Source: Promethearchaeota archaeon
Lineage (GTDB): Archaea; Asgardarchaeota; Lokiarchaeia; Sigynarchaeales; SOKP01
Direction: 5' to 3'
Assembly (NCBI GenBank): GCA_013375495.1
Contig: JABXKC010000004.1
Coordinates: forward strand, 175,454 to 239,453
DNA length: 64,000 nucleotides
Shown: positions 36,820 through 46,477 of the stretch, in pieces
How positions within the stretch are numbered: the stretch's first letter is position 1
How the letters are laid out: every line of letters begins with the position of its first letter
Translations under genes and position numbers: made by a program
The notes under the pieces: generated by a model
Seen by the model: only the letters and a program-made list of their open reading frames with translations
What the model was told of the DNA's origin: nothing
The model's database searches: none

Positions 36820-37809
36820 TTATATGACGATAAACATTTCAAGTTTGTTCATGTAATACGCTAAAAACCAGATGAACGCAGTATGAACGATGGCTAATGG
36901 AAAGAGAATTATACTAGGAGTATCGAAGGGAAATATCGAATAAATTGTGAAGGCAATCATCATATGAACAAGATAAAAAATAAACGCATTTTTCCCTATG
37001 GCGCTAAAAATTTTCTCTTTTTTTACAAAATTATAATTTTTCCCCCATTCTTCGTAAATATAATATAGCAGACAATATATTAGTGATGCCACTCCTACGC
37101 TAATTAAAATGTAAGGCAATGAAACATAAGGTCTGCTAATTCCCCATAAAAAAGCAGAAATAATCCCAAGTATTAGACAAGCTAAACCTCCAAATAAGAA
37201 ATAATGTTTTATATATTCTTTACCTTTGCTTATACTTTCAGCTAAAAAGGAGGATAAGATCATCATCGAACCCCAAGAAAATATTCCAAAAATACCTCCT
37301 TCTACCGAATCGTAAATTACAACGCTTAGGGGAGTAGAAAGAATTATTTGATGTAAAATCATAAAAACAATAGCAAACACCAACTTTACGTACGGTTTTA
37401 ATTCGAGTAGTGGTAATAACATTAAACCTGAAAACCCTAAAACTTGAAGGGTACCCCACCGAAAAAAAAATACATCTGGTCCTACATATATAGTAACAAG
37501 TAGACCTATACCAATGAGGATTAAAGATTTACGTATGTATCTTAATAAAGCTCTGGTCTTCCCAACTCTTTCGACGCGACGTTTATAAGCAATATTCATG
37601 TTAAGCGCAAACATAAATACGAAAAAAGGCGCTACTAAATCAACATATGTTAGACCAAATTCTCCAGCGTGTTTAGTCCACGCTGGTACGTCGTCATAGG
37701 GGTGAAAACTGTTAAGAAAAACCATAAGGAGGACAGTAAATCCTTTGAAAACGTCTATGCTTAAAATCCTTCTTGGTTGTGTAGTAGGACTTTCTTCTTC
37801 TTGGGTCAA
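36820..37809 (-). CDS. HGSNAT-like membrane acyltransferase (DUF1624/DUF5009 type)
   Basis: 329 residues with about ten membrane helices. RILSIDVFKGFTVLLMVFLN at the N-terminus is the RxxSIDxxRG signature of heparan-alpha-glucosaminide N-acetyltransferase-like proteins. DLVAPFFVFMFALNMNIAYK and the final helices fit. The family moves acyl groups across membranes onto sugars or peptidoglycan precursors. Here a surface glycan is the likely acceptor (inference). Divergent from the ferredoxin-nitroreductase gene. Confidence 0.78.
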   Translation of the reverse strand: MTQEEESPTTQPRRILSIDVFKGFTVLLMVFLNSFHPYDDVPAWTKHAGEFGLTYVDLVAPFFVFMFALNMNIAYKRRVERVGKTRALLRYIRKSLILIGIGLLVTIYVGPDVFFFRWGTLQVLGFSGLMLLPLLELKPYVKLVFAIVFMILHQIILSTPLSVVIYDSVEGGIFGIFSWGSMMILSSFLAESISKGKEYIKHYFLFGGLACLILGIISAFLWGISRPYVSLPYILISVGVASLIYCLLYYIYEEWGKNYNFVKKEKIFSAIGKNAFIFYLVHMMIAFTIYSIFPFDTPSIILFPLAIVHTAFIWFLAYYMNKLEMFIVI

Positions 37810-37909
37810 TTTACTAAGATAAACTTGTTTTATTTAAAGTTTTAAAGAGAAAATTAGTTAAAAGTTTTATTAACTACAAGAATTTGAAAGGAAAAAAGAA
37901 AAGAGGATT

Positions 37910-37974
37910 GTTTAGAATTTCTACTAGCCTTCTGGTAGAAAACTAGAAGTGTTTTATTTTTGAGAATTCTAAAC
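37910..37974. promoter_or_regulatory. 65-base nested inverted-repeat element in a divergent intergenic region
   Basis: GTTTAGAATT (37910-37919) and AATTCTAAAC (37965-37974) are perfect 10-bp inverted repeats. Inside, TTTCTAC (37918-37924) and GTAGAAA (37935-37941) form a second 7-bp hairpin that shares two bases with the outer arm, so the two stems compete in part. It lies between the acyltransferase gene and the nitroreductase at 38059, 85 bases upstream of the latter. Could be an operator, attenuator or small structured RNA. Confidence 0.45.
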
Positions 37975-38058
37975 ATCAAATTATAAATGCTGTTATTTCC
38001 TATAATTCTTAAATATTATAATCGTATATAAGCAATTCTAAATTTAAAAGGAATAATA

Positions 38059-38874
38059 ATGCCAATTGTAGGAATTGATTACGAAAAATGTAATAGCTGT
38101 CGAATGTGTATAAAAGAATGTCCCAGACGTTTTTTCATGGAAGAATCAACCAATAAAGTTTTTTTTGAAGATATTGACGATTCATGTAATTTGTGCGGAC
38201 ATTGTATTGCTATTTGTCCAGAAGATGCCATATTATATGAAGGCTTCGGGGATTATACTTTTACTTTTGAGGGTATTGAAAAATTAGAAACTGTCGTACC
38301 CTATGAAAGTTTGTACAAGTTCATAAGATCTCATCGTTCAATTAGACATTTCAAAAAAAAGGAAGTTCCGGAAGAAATCTTAAAGAAAGTTTTAGATATA
38401 ATGCAATACGCTCCTACTGCGAGTAATCTAAGGGTTGAGAAATACATAATTATATCGGATCGCGAAAAATTGAAAAACATATCCGATGCAATAATTGAAA
38501 CACTATTACAAAATCCCGGAATGAAAGATAAATACGAAGAAGGTTTTAGCCTTTTAAAGAAGAATTTTGAAATTCCCGTGTTTTATGATGCTCCTCACGT
38601 AATATTTGTATCTTCTTTATTGGATATACCTCCTACTGATCATAATATAGGCATAATAATAACATATGGGAGATTAGCAGCCCAATCACTAGGTTTAGGT
38701 ACCTGTTGGATCGGATGGGCTCAAATCGCAGCACTAGAAAATAAAAAAGTAATGAAATTGGTAGGTATAAGAGGGAAACATATGGGCGCTTTTACAATTG
38801 GCTATCCTAATATATTTTATAAAAGGTGCCCTCCTCGCTCACGAAAACCGGTTAAAGGACTAAAATTAGATTAG
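38059..38874 (+). CDS. Nitroreductase with N-terminal 2x[4Fe-4S] ferredoxin domain
   Basis: 271 residues. Two clusters: CNSCRMCIKECP (Cys11, 14, 17, 21) and CNLCGHCIAICP. The nitroreductase part begins RSHRSIRHFKKKEVPEEILK and continues MQYAPTASNLR, the FMN-binding motifs. Such fusions take electrons from ferredoxin-type donors to reduce an unknown substrate on FMN. Good ribosome-binding run AAAAGGA before the ATG; TATATA at 38025-38030 fits a promoter about 30 bases upstream of the start. It converges with the GT-C gene, 5 bases apart. Confidence 0.88.
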   Translation: MPIVGIDYEKCNSCRMCIKECPRRFFMEESTNKVFFEDIDDSCNLCGHCIAICPEDAILYEGFGDYTFTFEGIEKLETVVPYESLYKFIRSHRSIRHFKKKEVPEEILKKVLDIMQYAPTASNLRVEKYIIISDREKLKNISDAIIETLLQNPGMKDKYEEGFSLLKKNFEIPVFYDAPHVIFVSSLLDIPPTDHNIGIIITYGRLAAQSLGLGTCWIGWAQIAALENKKVMKLVGIRGKHMGAFTIGYPNIFYKRCPPRSRKPVKGLKLD

Positions 38875-38879
38875 ACTAC

Positions 38880-40487
38880 TTAAATGTAAAATCTTTCAGA
38901 AGAGTCAAGCAATGCATTAATTGCTGATTCGGAGACATTAAAATCGTTGAATAAATATATTTGGTAGATATAATCCTGCCCATAGAAACCATCGGCGTAA
39001 TAAAACTGGGCGTAAAAGATTAGGCTGTAATTATTAATAAAACGAATATCCGTTTTAATGTAGCTAAAATACTCGTCGTTCAATATAAGAAAAGTTATGT
39101 TCTGGTCTAAAATATAATTTGCATCTTCTGGATTGTTATATAGATGCAAATCCTGTAAGCTATCTGGATATATATCTATTGTGCGTATATCAGAATAGAA
39201 GGGGATCGTTCCTGCATCCCACACTGCTAGAGAAGCGTTGCTTGGAGTGTTCTCGCTAATCCATTTTCCCAATGTAATATTGCACTCTCTTATTCCTGTG
39301 CCGTATATTTGAACAAACGGGTAGAAGGTTACTAAAAGTGAAGCATTTGACGCACATATAGCTAAAATTGTTAAAATCTTTACATTTTTCCGTATTTTTG
39401 TGTTCTTTTTTTTGTTTTTGTTTAGAATCATAAGAAAGTTTAGAGATTTTGGGAGCAAAAGATAAGCTAAAGGTAGGATTGGAACAGTAAATCTAAATCC
39501 GGGCATCCAACTTGTTAAAATGAGCAATAGAATACACAAAGTTAGAATAACTAAGAGAAGATATAGTTTCTTTTCGTTTCTAAATTGAAATCTTGAATGT
39601 ATAACATAGTAAGAAACATTTATGAATAAGATTGGAAAAAGAAAGATTAACAAGGGAACATAAAAAAGAATTCGTTCTGCCAAAGAAAGGAGACTGAATC
39701 CACCTTGTTTAGCAATAAAAGTATGTGGCAATAAATTGTTATAGTAAAGGACTCTCCATAGTAAATACGGAAAATAGACTATTGAGAAAATCCCCACAAA
39801 GTAAAGGAAATGGAATAATTTAGTAACTACCAACGCAGTTTTGTTCTGGAAAAGTAAAAATAGGAAAAATATACAGGTTATCCCGAATACAATTACACCT
39901 TCGTGACGAGTAAGGCTTAGGAGTACGAAGAAAAGCGGAGACATCTTAACAACTTTATTTCTCCTAATAGTTATATCGAGAATAAAAGAATATACGGAGA
40001 TCAATAGTAGAAAAGAAAAGAGCGAAGTTTCTAATCCTCCTATTGACCACAATGCTACATTGGGAGTCAGGACATAAAATATAATAACAACATTACTAAA
40101 ATTCTTAGAATTATTTATTTTAAACGCTAATTTGTAAAGAACAATTACGCTCAGATGGCTAAAAATCATGCCAGATATTTTAGAAAATAGAATTATTTCA
40201 ATATTTAATGGAAAACTTATTGTCATCCATAATACCCATAGAAAATTAGAAAATCCTTCTACGGGAGTCTCGTTTACGTTAAAAACGAGTTGCTGGTTGA
40301 AAAAAAGGTTTTTGGCGTATCTAAAGGATATAAATGCGTCGTCAATAATGAAATTCCAGAACATCAACTGAAACGATAATAGAATAAGATGCGCGGTGAT
40401 CTGAAAATAAGTAGCTTTACTTAATTTCATATTAATCTCCTTTAATAACAGCTCAATAATTAAACTTTTTGTGTAGAATATGTTCAT
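38880..40487 (-). CDS. GT-C-type membrane glycosyltransferase
   Basis: 535 residues, starting at residue 1 or, more typically for the family, Met20. About eleven membrane helices. The first outside loop reads NFIIDDAFISFRYAKNLF with the Asp49-Asp50 pair, and VEGFSNFLWVLW follows: the pattern of lipid-phosphosugar-dependent GT-C enzymes (arabinofuranosyltransferase/PMT-like). The C-terminal 150 residues form a soluble outside domain. It likely adds a sugar from a dolichyl-phosphate donor to a surface glycan or protein. Confidence 0.8.
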   Translation of the reverse strand: MNIFYTKSLIIELLLKEINMKLSKATYFQITAHLILLSFQLMFWNFIIDDAFISFRYAKNLFFNQQLVFNVNETPVEGFSNFLWVLWMTISFPLNIEIILFSKISGMIFSHLSVIVLYKLAFKINNSKNFSNVVIIFYVLTPNVALWSIGGLETSLFSFLLLISVYSFILDITIRRNKVVKMSPLFFVLLSLTRHEGVIVFGITCIFFLFLLFQNKTALVVTKLFHFLYFVGIFSIVYFPYLLWRVLYYNNLLPHTFIAKQGGFSLLSLAERILFYVPLLIFLFPILFINVSYYVIHSRFQFRNEKKLYLLLVILTLCILLLILTSWMPGFRFTVPILPLAYLLLPKSLNFLMILNKNKKKNTKIRKNVKILTILAICASNASLLVTFYPFVQIYGTGIRECNITLGKWISENTPSNASLAVWDAGTIPFYSDIRTIDIYPDSLQDLHLYNNPEDANYILDQNITFLILNDEYFSYIKTDIRFINNYSLIFYAQFYYADGFYGQDYIYQIYLFNDFNVSESAINALLDSSERFYI

Positions 40488-40827
40488 CTCGAATTAAACA
40501 AGAATCTAAAAAAAATTATTGCAATTGAAGTGTAAGTGAGTAAAATTATCAACGAAATTACGAAGAACATAAAAAAAGAAAGGAAAGTTGTTCGATTTCG
40601 ATTGAAAATTTGTTTAAGCATATTTAATATTGGTTTTTTTGCACTTAAATAAAATAATTCACAATCAGAAATTATATTTAAAGAAATAAATAAATCCTAC
40701 TATTGAAAGTATTATGATAATGGGTTATTACTGAGAAACAAACACCTTTAAATAATAGGATACCCATGTTAATTACAACAAATTTACAAAATTAGTATTA
40801 AAAAAACTAAATTGAGGAAAAAAAAAA
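40488..40827. other. 340-base intergenic region with promoter only
   Basis: Between divergent genes. A TATA-like CCTTTAAATAATAGG lies at about 40744-40758, and a poly-purine ribosome-binding run (TTGAGGAAAAA) directly precedes the ATG at 40828. Nothing else recognised. Confidence 0.45.
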
Positions 40828-41043
40828 ATGACTCTTCCATTTGATCCTTTTGCAGGGTTGGCGTTTATTTATCTGATAATGATTATTCTGGTTGTAGTTT
40901 ATTATATCATCGGATTATTAATCGCTATTTGGGTATATAGAGACGCCAAGAAAAGAGACATGAATGCTGCAGTCTGGTTATTAATTGTTTTGCTTACGGG
41001 ATGTATAGGCTGTATCATATACTTAGTAGTTAGAAAAGACTAA
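40828..41043 (+). CDS. Small membrane protein, PLDc_N-like
   Basis: 71 residues, two membrane helices around IAIWVYRDAKKRDMNAAVWL and a final CIIYLVVRKD. This matches the phospholipase D/cardiolipin-synthase N-terminal small membrane module (PLDc_N), here free-standing. Function unknown. Confidence 0.65.
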   Translation: MTLPFDPFAGLAFIYLIMIILVVVYYIIGLLIAIWVYRDAKKRDMNAAVWLLIVLLTGCIGCIIYLVVRKD

Positions 41044-41142
41044 ATTAGAATATTATTTATACTAATCTACTTTTTTTTTTAATTTGTTTAGAATCAAGTA
41101 ACACTATTTTCGTCAATAATATTAGAGGTAATATTACTAACC

Positions 41143-41718
41143 ATGGGAAATTTTTTTGAAAAGATAAAATTAAGATTTTCTCGTTTCCGTTTACTTTTAT
41201 CAGATTTTAAACCGATCATGTTATCACATCATCCAAATTGCGAAAAGTTCTCAGACCATGTGTATCACCTAGGAAAACGTCACCTTTGTATTGGGTGCTT
41301 TACTTTCTACCCCGTGGTAATAATCACTATAATTCTTACTTTATTATTTGTAGAACGAAATATTTTTAATTTGGTAATTATGTATCTCATTTCTTTTATC
41401 TTCTTTTTACCTATAATTCTCAATGTTGTAGGTTTAACTAAGTACCGATTCCTAAAAATATTCTCAAAAGCCTCTAACGGAATAGGTGTGGGTTTACATC
41501 TCGTTTCTGTATTTCTTTTACCGTTCCCATTAATTATAAAAATACTTACATTGTTAGAAATTAATTTTTTAGTGGGAGCAATAGCTTACATAAGATCAAA
41601 CCGTATTGAAAAGGATTGCATTAGTTGTGAATATAAAAGAAATTGGGATGATTGTCCTGGAATGAAAATTATTAGAGATAAATTATATGAACATGGTTTT
41701 CGGACTAAGAAAACATAA
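41143..41718 (+). CDS. DUF2085-like membrane protein with Cys motifs
   Basis: 191 residues, about four membrane helices. Before the first helix are HHPNCEKF and KRHLCIGCFTFYP, and near the C-terminus CISCEYKRNWDDCPG. The RxxCxGC pattern recalls DUF2085 proteins. The Cys residues near the membrane face may bind metal. Function unknown. Same strand as its neighbours, with about 100-base gaps. Confidence 0.6.
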   Translation: MGNFFEKIKLRFSRFRLLLSDFKPIMLSHHPNCEKFSDHVYHLGKRHLCIGCFTFYPVVIITIILTLLFVERNIFNLVIMYLISFIFFLPIILNVVGLTKYRFLKIFSKASNGIGVGLHLVSVFLLPFPLIIKILTLLEINFLVGAIAYIRSNRIEKDCISCEYKRNWDDCPGMKIIRDKLYEHGFRTKKT

Positions 41719-41875
41719 ATTTAGCTCAAATTGGTTCCTAAAAGAAGAACTACCAACATTTAAATTTCAAATTATTAGCTCTTAACAAGGAAATATGGAG
41801 TGAAAAATAAAGAATTATATTCTTAAATAAATGTTATATCAGTAGGAATCATATAAATTCGTCAAAAAATTTAAA

Positions 41876-42565
41876 GTGAAATGTAAAATGTCAGAAAATA
41901 CAATCATTTTGAGAGGTAAAGTTAGAGAGTTTACTAAGTCTTATTCCGGGAATTTATCTTTTACGGTAGAGGACTCTTCAAATATTCTCCATTATTGTTT
42001 CTCGACAAAAAAAGGTTCGCTAGTAAGCTCTTCAGATGAAGTTATCATATTTGGAGCTCACACGACAGGAAATAAAGTTAGAATAAATTATATAATAAAC
42101 AAAACAAGGAATACTGAACAAAATCTTGTAGAAACATCTCAAGATTGGACTTATTATCTATCGCTAATAGCTTCTATTGGGACGACCATTGGTTTTATTG
42201 TTGCAATACTGTTTTCTGTTGGGCTCTTCCCAGTAGATTATGGGTATATGGGCATGTTCGGTTCATTTTTAAGCATGATTTACTCCATTGTTTCAATAAT
42301 ATTACTTCTACCAGCGATGATAATATTATGGGTTCTTACGAATTCTTTTGCAAAAAAACGTAGAAGAGGATCAGAAATCGAAGCTGAGATTTCTAAGTTT
42401 AGACAAGGTATTCCAAGTCCGATTACACTGGACTCATCTTCTAAACCATTGGAGAGTCAGATGGAAACAGAAGACTATAGTAAAAAACCACAGTTTTGTG
42501 CTCATTGTGGTACAAAAGTCCCGGTTGATGCTAAATTTTGCCCAAGTTGTGGATCAGTCCAGTAA
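41876..42565 (+). CDS. Membrane protein with N-terminal OB-like and C-terminal zinc-ribbon domains
   Basis: 229 residues from a GTG; an in-frame ATG at 41888 is the likelier start. The N-terminal 75 residues are beta-rich (IILRGKVREFTKSYSGNLSF). Two membrane helices follow (about 95-145). The C-terminus is a double CxxC zinc ribbon (FCAHCGTKVPVDAKFCPSCG). Similar layouts occur in archaeal membrane proteins of unknown role. Confidence 0.65.
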   Translation: MKCKMSENTIILRGKVREFTKSYSGNLSFTVEDSSNILHYCFSTKKGSLVSSSDEVIIFGAHTTGNKVRINYIINKTRNTEQNLVETSQDWTYYLSLIASIGTTIGFIVAILFSVGLFPVDYGYMGMFGSFLSMIYSIVSIILLLPAMIILWVLTNSFAKKRRRGSEIEAEISKFRQGIPSPITLDSSSKPLESQMETEDYSKKPQFCAHCGTKVPVDAKFCPSCGSVQ

Positions 42566-42683
42566 ATTTATAGATTTAGGTTAAGTTATATCATTATTGT
42601 CCAATTTTTTACTAACTTTTTTATAGATCTTCTCCTCTTATTATCTTATAAATTAAAAAAATATAATAATAAAAGAGTAATTA

Positions 42684-42968
42684 GTGAATAAAATGGGAAA
42701 AATCTTCGGTATTCTTGCTTTAGTTTGTGGTATATTAGGTTTCATTGCGTGGATTTTATTAGGTTCTCTTCCATTTGGTGAATTCTATCTACCAGGAGCA
42801 GCTATTGTTTTTGGAATTATCGGTTTGATTGCGGATGATCCTAAGGGCATGGCAATAGCAGGATTGATTTTAGGTGTTATAGGGATAGTATTTATTATTT
42901 TTATACTACCTATATTAATAGTTTTCTTAGGTCTGGCATTCCTTAGCGCGCTCTTTGGCTCATTATAG
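42684..42968 (+). CDS. Small hydrophobic membrane protein (DUF4190-like)
   Basis: 94 residues from GTG, or 91 from the ATG at 42693. Three hydrophobic stretches rich in Gly/Ile (GILALVCGILGFIAWILLGS, LIADDPKGMAIAGLILGVIG) as in DUF4190-type proteins. No functional motif. Confidence 0.6.
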   Translation: MNKMGKIFGILALVCGILGFIAWILLGSLPFGEFYLPGAAIVFGIIGLIADDPKGMAIAGLILGVIGIVFIIFILPILIVFLGLAFLSALFGSL

Positions 42969-43003
42969 TAAATGAGTCCTAATCTTAAATTTGACTCTTT
43001 TTC

Positions 43004-43020
43004 TTTTTTTTTTTTATTTT
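43004..43020. terminator. Oligo-T between convergent genes
   Basis: A run of 12 T at 43004-43015, then ATTTT, overlaps the end of the minus-strand gene at 43014 and follows the 42684 gene by 36 bases. This is a standard archaeal termination signal on the plus strand. Confidence 0.55.
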
Positions 43021-44087
43021 AACAAGAATTCCCAGTCAATTTGGGTTTCCATTAAATCCAAGACCGCTTGAATTTCGTCTTCTTGTATCCCTGGTTTTAA
43101 TCGCTCTAAGTTTCTCATAGTAGTATATGTGTCCGATGGGCTTAAAATAATAGGAATCTTCTTTTCGTTTGCTACATTTAAAACTTTTACATTAGGTTGA
43201 ATAAATCCCGTTAAAATAAGCACCGATACATCCTCGTTCAGAGCTGCTAGGGCGAGATCTGCCCGATCTCCTCCTGTAATTACAGCTGCTTTTTTAACTT
43301 GTCTCAAATATTTCAATGCGGCTTGAGCATTCATCGCACCAATGATGATCGTCTCAACAGTATTACTCAAACCTGATTTAGCTGCTTCGTTAACTAATTC
43401 TCCTCCTATAGCTTCTAACACTTCCATTACACGGGGTGAAAATAATTCGATGCTTCTTTCAATTATTCCTAATACGGGAATGTTATATTTATCAATATGT
43501 TCTTTTTGAAGCTCTTTAATTCTTGGTATGTATTCGAAATCAATTTTATTAAAAATTATCGCCGACAGATTAACTTCGCGGAATTCAAAATAGTTTTTAG
43601 TAAAGAAAATATTATCTATGCATTTGTCAGAAGATTCAGGGCTTACATATATCATATCTTTAATTCCTAACAACTTAGCAACGCTCACATCGTCAATACC
43701 AACTCTCACGAATTTTCTTACTGAAGGTGCTCCTTCAAGTATTATGTAATCAACTTTTTTATAAATTTCTTCGTAAGTTGACTTAATCTTATCTAAATAC
43801 TCTACTTTCTTATTGGCATCGATTAAGTCTATATAATACGCATCAGGGATGGAGATAGGACAAACGGTATCGTAGGGATCCTTATCTTTATATACAGTTC
43901 GTAAAATAAAATCTATGTCTTTATCAGATTTTAGGCTAAACGCGCCTTTCGGACAGCCAATTGGTTTAAAGTAGGCAAATTTCTTGCCTTCTTTTTGTAA
44001 TTTTTGAATAAACCCAATCGATAGAAAACTTTTTCCAGCTCGTTCTTTCAACGAACACAAATAAAATGTTTTTACCATTTTGTTCAC
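43014..44087 (-). CDS. BioD-like P-loop protein with DRTGG domain
   Basis: 357 residues. The N-terminal half is a dethiobiotin-synthetase/CobQ-like fold (KTFYLCSLKERAGKSFLSIG with a variant P-loop, KFAYFKPIG, DYIILEGAPSV). The C-terminal half (about 215-335) is a DRTGG domain (TIIIGAMNAQAALKYLRQVK, then AAVITGGDRADLALAALNED). The same pair of domains forms the regulatory N-terminus of long bacterial phosphotransacetylases. It follows the ADP-forming acetyl-CoA synthetase gene by 57 bases on the same strand, so a role in sensing or controlling acetyl-CoA/acetate flux is likely (inference). Confidence 0.85.
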   Translation of the reverse strand: MNKMVKTFYLCSLKERAGKSFLSIGFIQKLQKEGKKFAYFKPIGCPKGAFSLKSDKDIDFILRTVYKDKDPYDTVCPISIPDAYYIDLIDANKKVEYLDKIKSTYEEIYKKVDYIILEGAPSVRKFVRVGIDDVSVAKLLGIKDMIYVSPESSDKCIDNIFFTKNYFEFREVNLSAIIFNKIDFEYIPRIKELQKEHIDKYNIPVLGIIERSIELFSPRVMEVLEAIGGELVNEAAKSGLSNTVETIIIGAMNAQAALKYLRQVKKAAVITGGDRADLALAALNEDVSVLILTGFIQPNVKVLNVANEKKIPIILSPSDTYTTMRNLERLKPGIQEDEIQAVLDLMETQIDWEFLLK

Positions 44088-44144
44088 TTCTTCGTATTCT
44101 TATTTTAATTATTATTATCTCAATTTCTACTTAAATTATTAACA

Positions 44145-46313
44145 CTATCGTGATATTGTTATCTTAATGTCTACTGCACTATATCCTTTTACAAACGATA
44201 GAAGGGGATTAATATCTAATTCTACAATCTCTGGAAAATCATTGACTAATTGAGAAAGTCTTAATAGAACATCTATAATAGCGTCAATATCTGACGAAGG
44301 CTCGCCTCTAACGCCTTGTAAAAGACTAAATATTTTAGTATTTTCGATTAATTTCTTCGCATTATCTTTAGAAAATTTATATGACAACGCAAACGATACA
44401 TCTTTCATGAAATTTGCGTAAATACCTCCCGTTCCGAACATTATCAAAGGACCAAACTGAGGATCTTTACTCATACCAATAATGATTTCATTTACTTTTG
44501 TTTGTTTTTTAAAATCAATCATTTCTTGAACTTCTACGCCGTAAATACGGGCATTTTGAGGGCCAAATCTTTTAACATTATCAAGGATTTGAACATATGC
44601 TTCAAATGCGTCTTGTTCTGATTCTATGTTTAAAAAAATTCCTCCTACATCTGTTTTATGAATTATTTGAGGACTTACAATCTTTAAAACTGATTTACCC
44701 ATTTCGTTTTGTAATTTACTTGCTTCGGTCGGTGTTCTTGCTAATCGAGATTTAGGAGAAAATATACCATATTTTTCGAAAATTTCGCTCGTTTCATGGC
44801 TAAGCAATACTGTTCTCCCTTCCATTCTTGCTCTTTCGAATATTTCTCGAACTCTCTCCTTTTTAACTTTAAATTTTGGAACTAAAATCTTTTCATGTAG
44901 CTCTCGATTTAGAAAATCATTATATTTAACCATAGCTTTAAGAACTTCTGCAGCTCTTTCGGGAAATCGATAACAAGGGATGTGATTCTGTTTTAAATAA
45001 TTCGTAGCTTCAATCATTGACACTCCACCTACGAGTGCTGTAACGATTGGTTTATCTGATAACGACTTAGATGATATTTTATGAATTAGTTTGGCAACAT
45101 TAGTTGGTAGCGTTTGAGCCTGTGGGCTCATAATAATAAGGGCTCCGTAAGTTGTGATATCGTCTTCATCTGTATCATCATGAATTCCTTCATTATTTAA
45201 ACCAAATATCGTCTTTATAGTGAATTCATATCTATCAGGAGAAGCATCACCTATGATATCAATTGGATTAAAAATTGCTGCTTCTGCAGGTAAGTTTTCG
45301 CGCAGCCTATGCAATATTGGCTCAGAAAATTGAGCGAATTTTAATCCTTCTCGTTCAAAAGCATCTGTAGCAATGATACCAGGACCACCTGCGTTTGTAA
45401 CTATTGCAAAAGAATTCTTCGTAGGAATCGGTTGGTATAAAAAGATTTCTCCATAGTCAAAGAGGTCTGCGATCGTATTTGCTCTTAAAACGCCACATTT
45501 ATCGAAGGCTAACTCATATGCTATATCTAAACCAGCTAAAGCCCCTGTATGACTAGAAGCTGCTCTAGCCCCGGCGGCACTCACACCTGATTTTAATACT
45601 ATTATTGGTTTCTTTCGCGCAACTCTTGAGACTATTTCCAAAAACTTCTTTCCATCCTCAATGCTTTCTAGATAGCATAAAATAACCTTAGTATTTGGAT
45701 CATCAGCAAGATACTCAATAAAATCAACTTCATCTATATCGGCCTTATTACCTAAGCTTATATTGCACGAAAACCCAAACGGTTGGTCCATAGAATAATC
45801 CATCATTCCGGTTAACATAGCACCAGATTGAGATATCATCGCAATTTCTCCTTTCTTAGGCGTATTAGCTGCAAAAGAACCGTTATAATTAATCCCAATA
45901 AATCCTAAGCAATTTGGCCCAATAATCCTCATTCCATATTTTTTAGCTAGCTTGACTAATTCTAGTTCTCGCTTAATGCCTTCCCCACCGATCTCTTTAA
46001 AACCGGCTGTAATAACGACCAATCCTTTTATACCTTTTTTTCCACAATCCTCAGCAATTTGATTAACAATTTTCCCGGGAATGACAAATATCGCTACTTC
46101 AATATCTTCTGGAACATCTAGAACACTCTTAAAGGCTTTTTTTCCTAATATTTCATTAGCTTTGGGATTAATAGGGTATAATTTTCCAGAATAGTTTGAT
46201 TCAATAACGTTTTTTAACACATTAAATCCCACTTTACCTGGGGTACCACTCGCTCCAACAACTGCAATGCTTTTCGGGTTAAAAAAGAATGATATATCGT
46301 TATTTTTGACCAT
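44145..46313 (-). CDS. Acetate-CoA ligase (ADP-forming), fused alpha-beta subunits
   Basis: 722 residues. The CoA-binding Rossmann part starts FNPKSIAVVGASGTPGKVGF. The succinyl-CoA-synthetase-like part has the phospho-His motif SSHTGALAGLDIAYE at about 256. The ATP-grasp beta part begins near 480 (KYGIFSPKSRLARTPTEASK) and ends with DIDAIIDVLLRLSQLV and ELDINPLL. The enzyme converts acyl-CoA, ADP and Pi to acid, CoA and ATP, conserving energy during acetate formation from sugars or amino acids. In many archaea the halves are separate genes; here they are one. Confidence 0.93.
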   Translation of the reverse strand: MVKNNDISFFFNPKSIAVVGASGTPGKVGFNVLKNVIESNYSGKLYPINPKANEILGKKAFKSVLDVPEDIEVAIFVIPGKIVNQIAEDCGKKGIKGLVVITAGFKEIGGEGIKRELELVKLAKKYGMRIIGPNCLGFIGINYNGSFAANTPKKGEIAMISQSGAMLTGMMDYSMDQPFGFSCNISLGNKADIDEVDFIEYLADDPNTKVILCYLESIEDGKKFLEIVSRVARKKPIIVLKSGVSAAGARAASSHTGALAGLDIAYELAFDKCGVLRANTIADLFDYGEIFLYQPIPTKNSFAIVTNAGGPGIIATDAFEREGLKFAQFSEPILHRLRENLPAEAAIFNPIDIIGDASPDRYEFTIKTIFGLNNEGIHDDTDEDDITTYGALIIMSPQAQTLPTNVAKLIHKISSKSLSDKPIVTALVGGVSMIEATNYLKQNHIPCYRFPERAAEVLKAMVKYNDFLNRELHEKILVPKFKVKKERVREIFERARMEGRTVLLSHETSEIFEKYGIFSPKSRLARTPTEASKLQNEMGKSVLKIVSPQIIHKTDVGGIFLNIESEQDAFEAYVQILDNVKRFGPQNARIYGVEVQEMIDFKKQTKVNEIIIGMSKDPQFGPLIMFGTGGIYANFMKDVSFALSYKFSKDNAKKLIENTKIFSLLQGVRGEPSSDIDAIIDVLLRLSQLVNDFPEIVELDINPLLSFVKGYSAVDIKITISR

Positions 46314-46477
46314 TTTTGAACTAACGCTAGTTGATTTTAAGATTAATTCTTACAGACTTTTATTAGTATTAATTTAAAAGTTTTTATATTTTTTGAAAAG
46401 GAGTTTAGTTTTAACCTACACATGTCTTAGTTTACTAGTACAATTGTTTTTTAATTATACCTCACTATACAAATATT

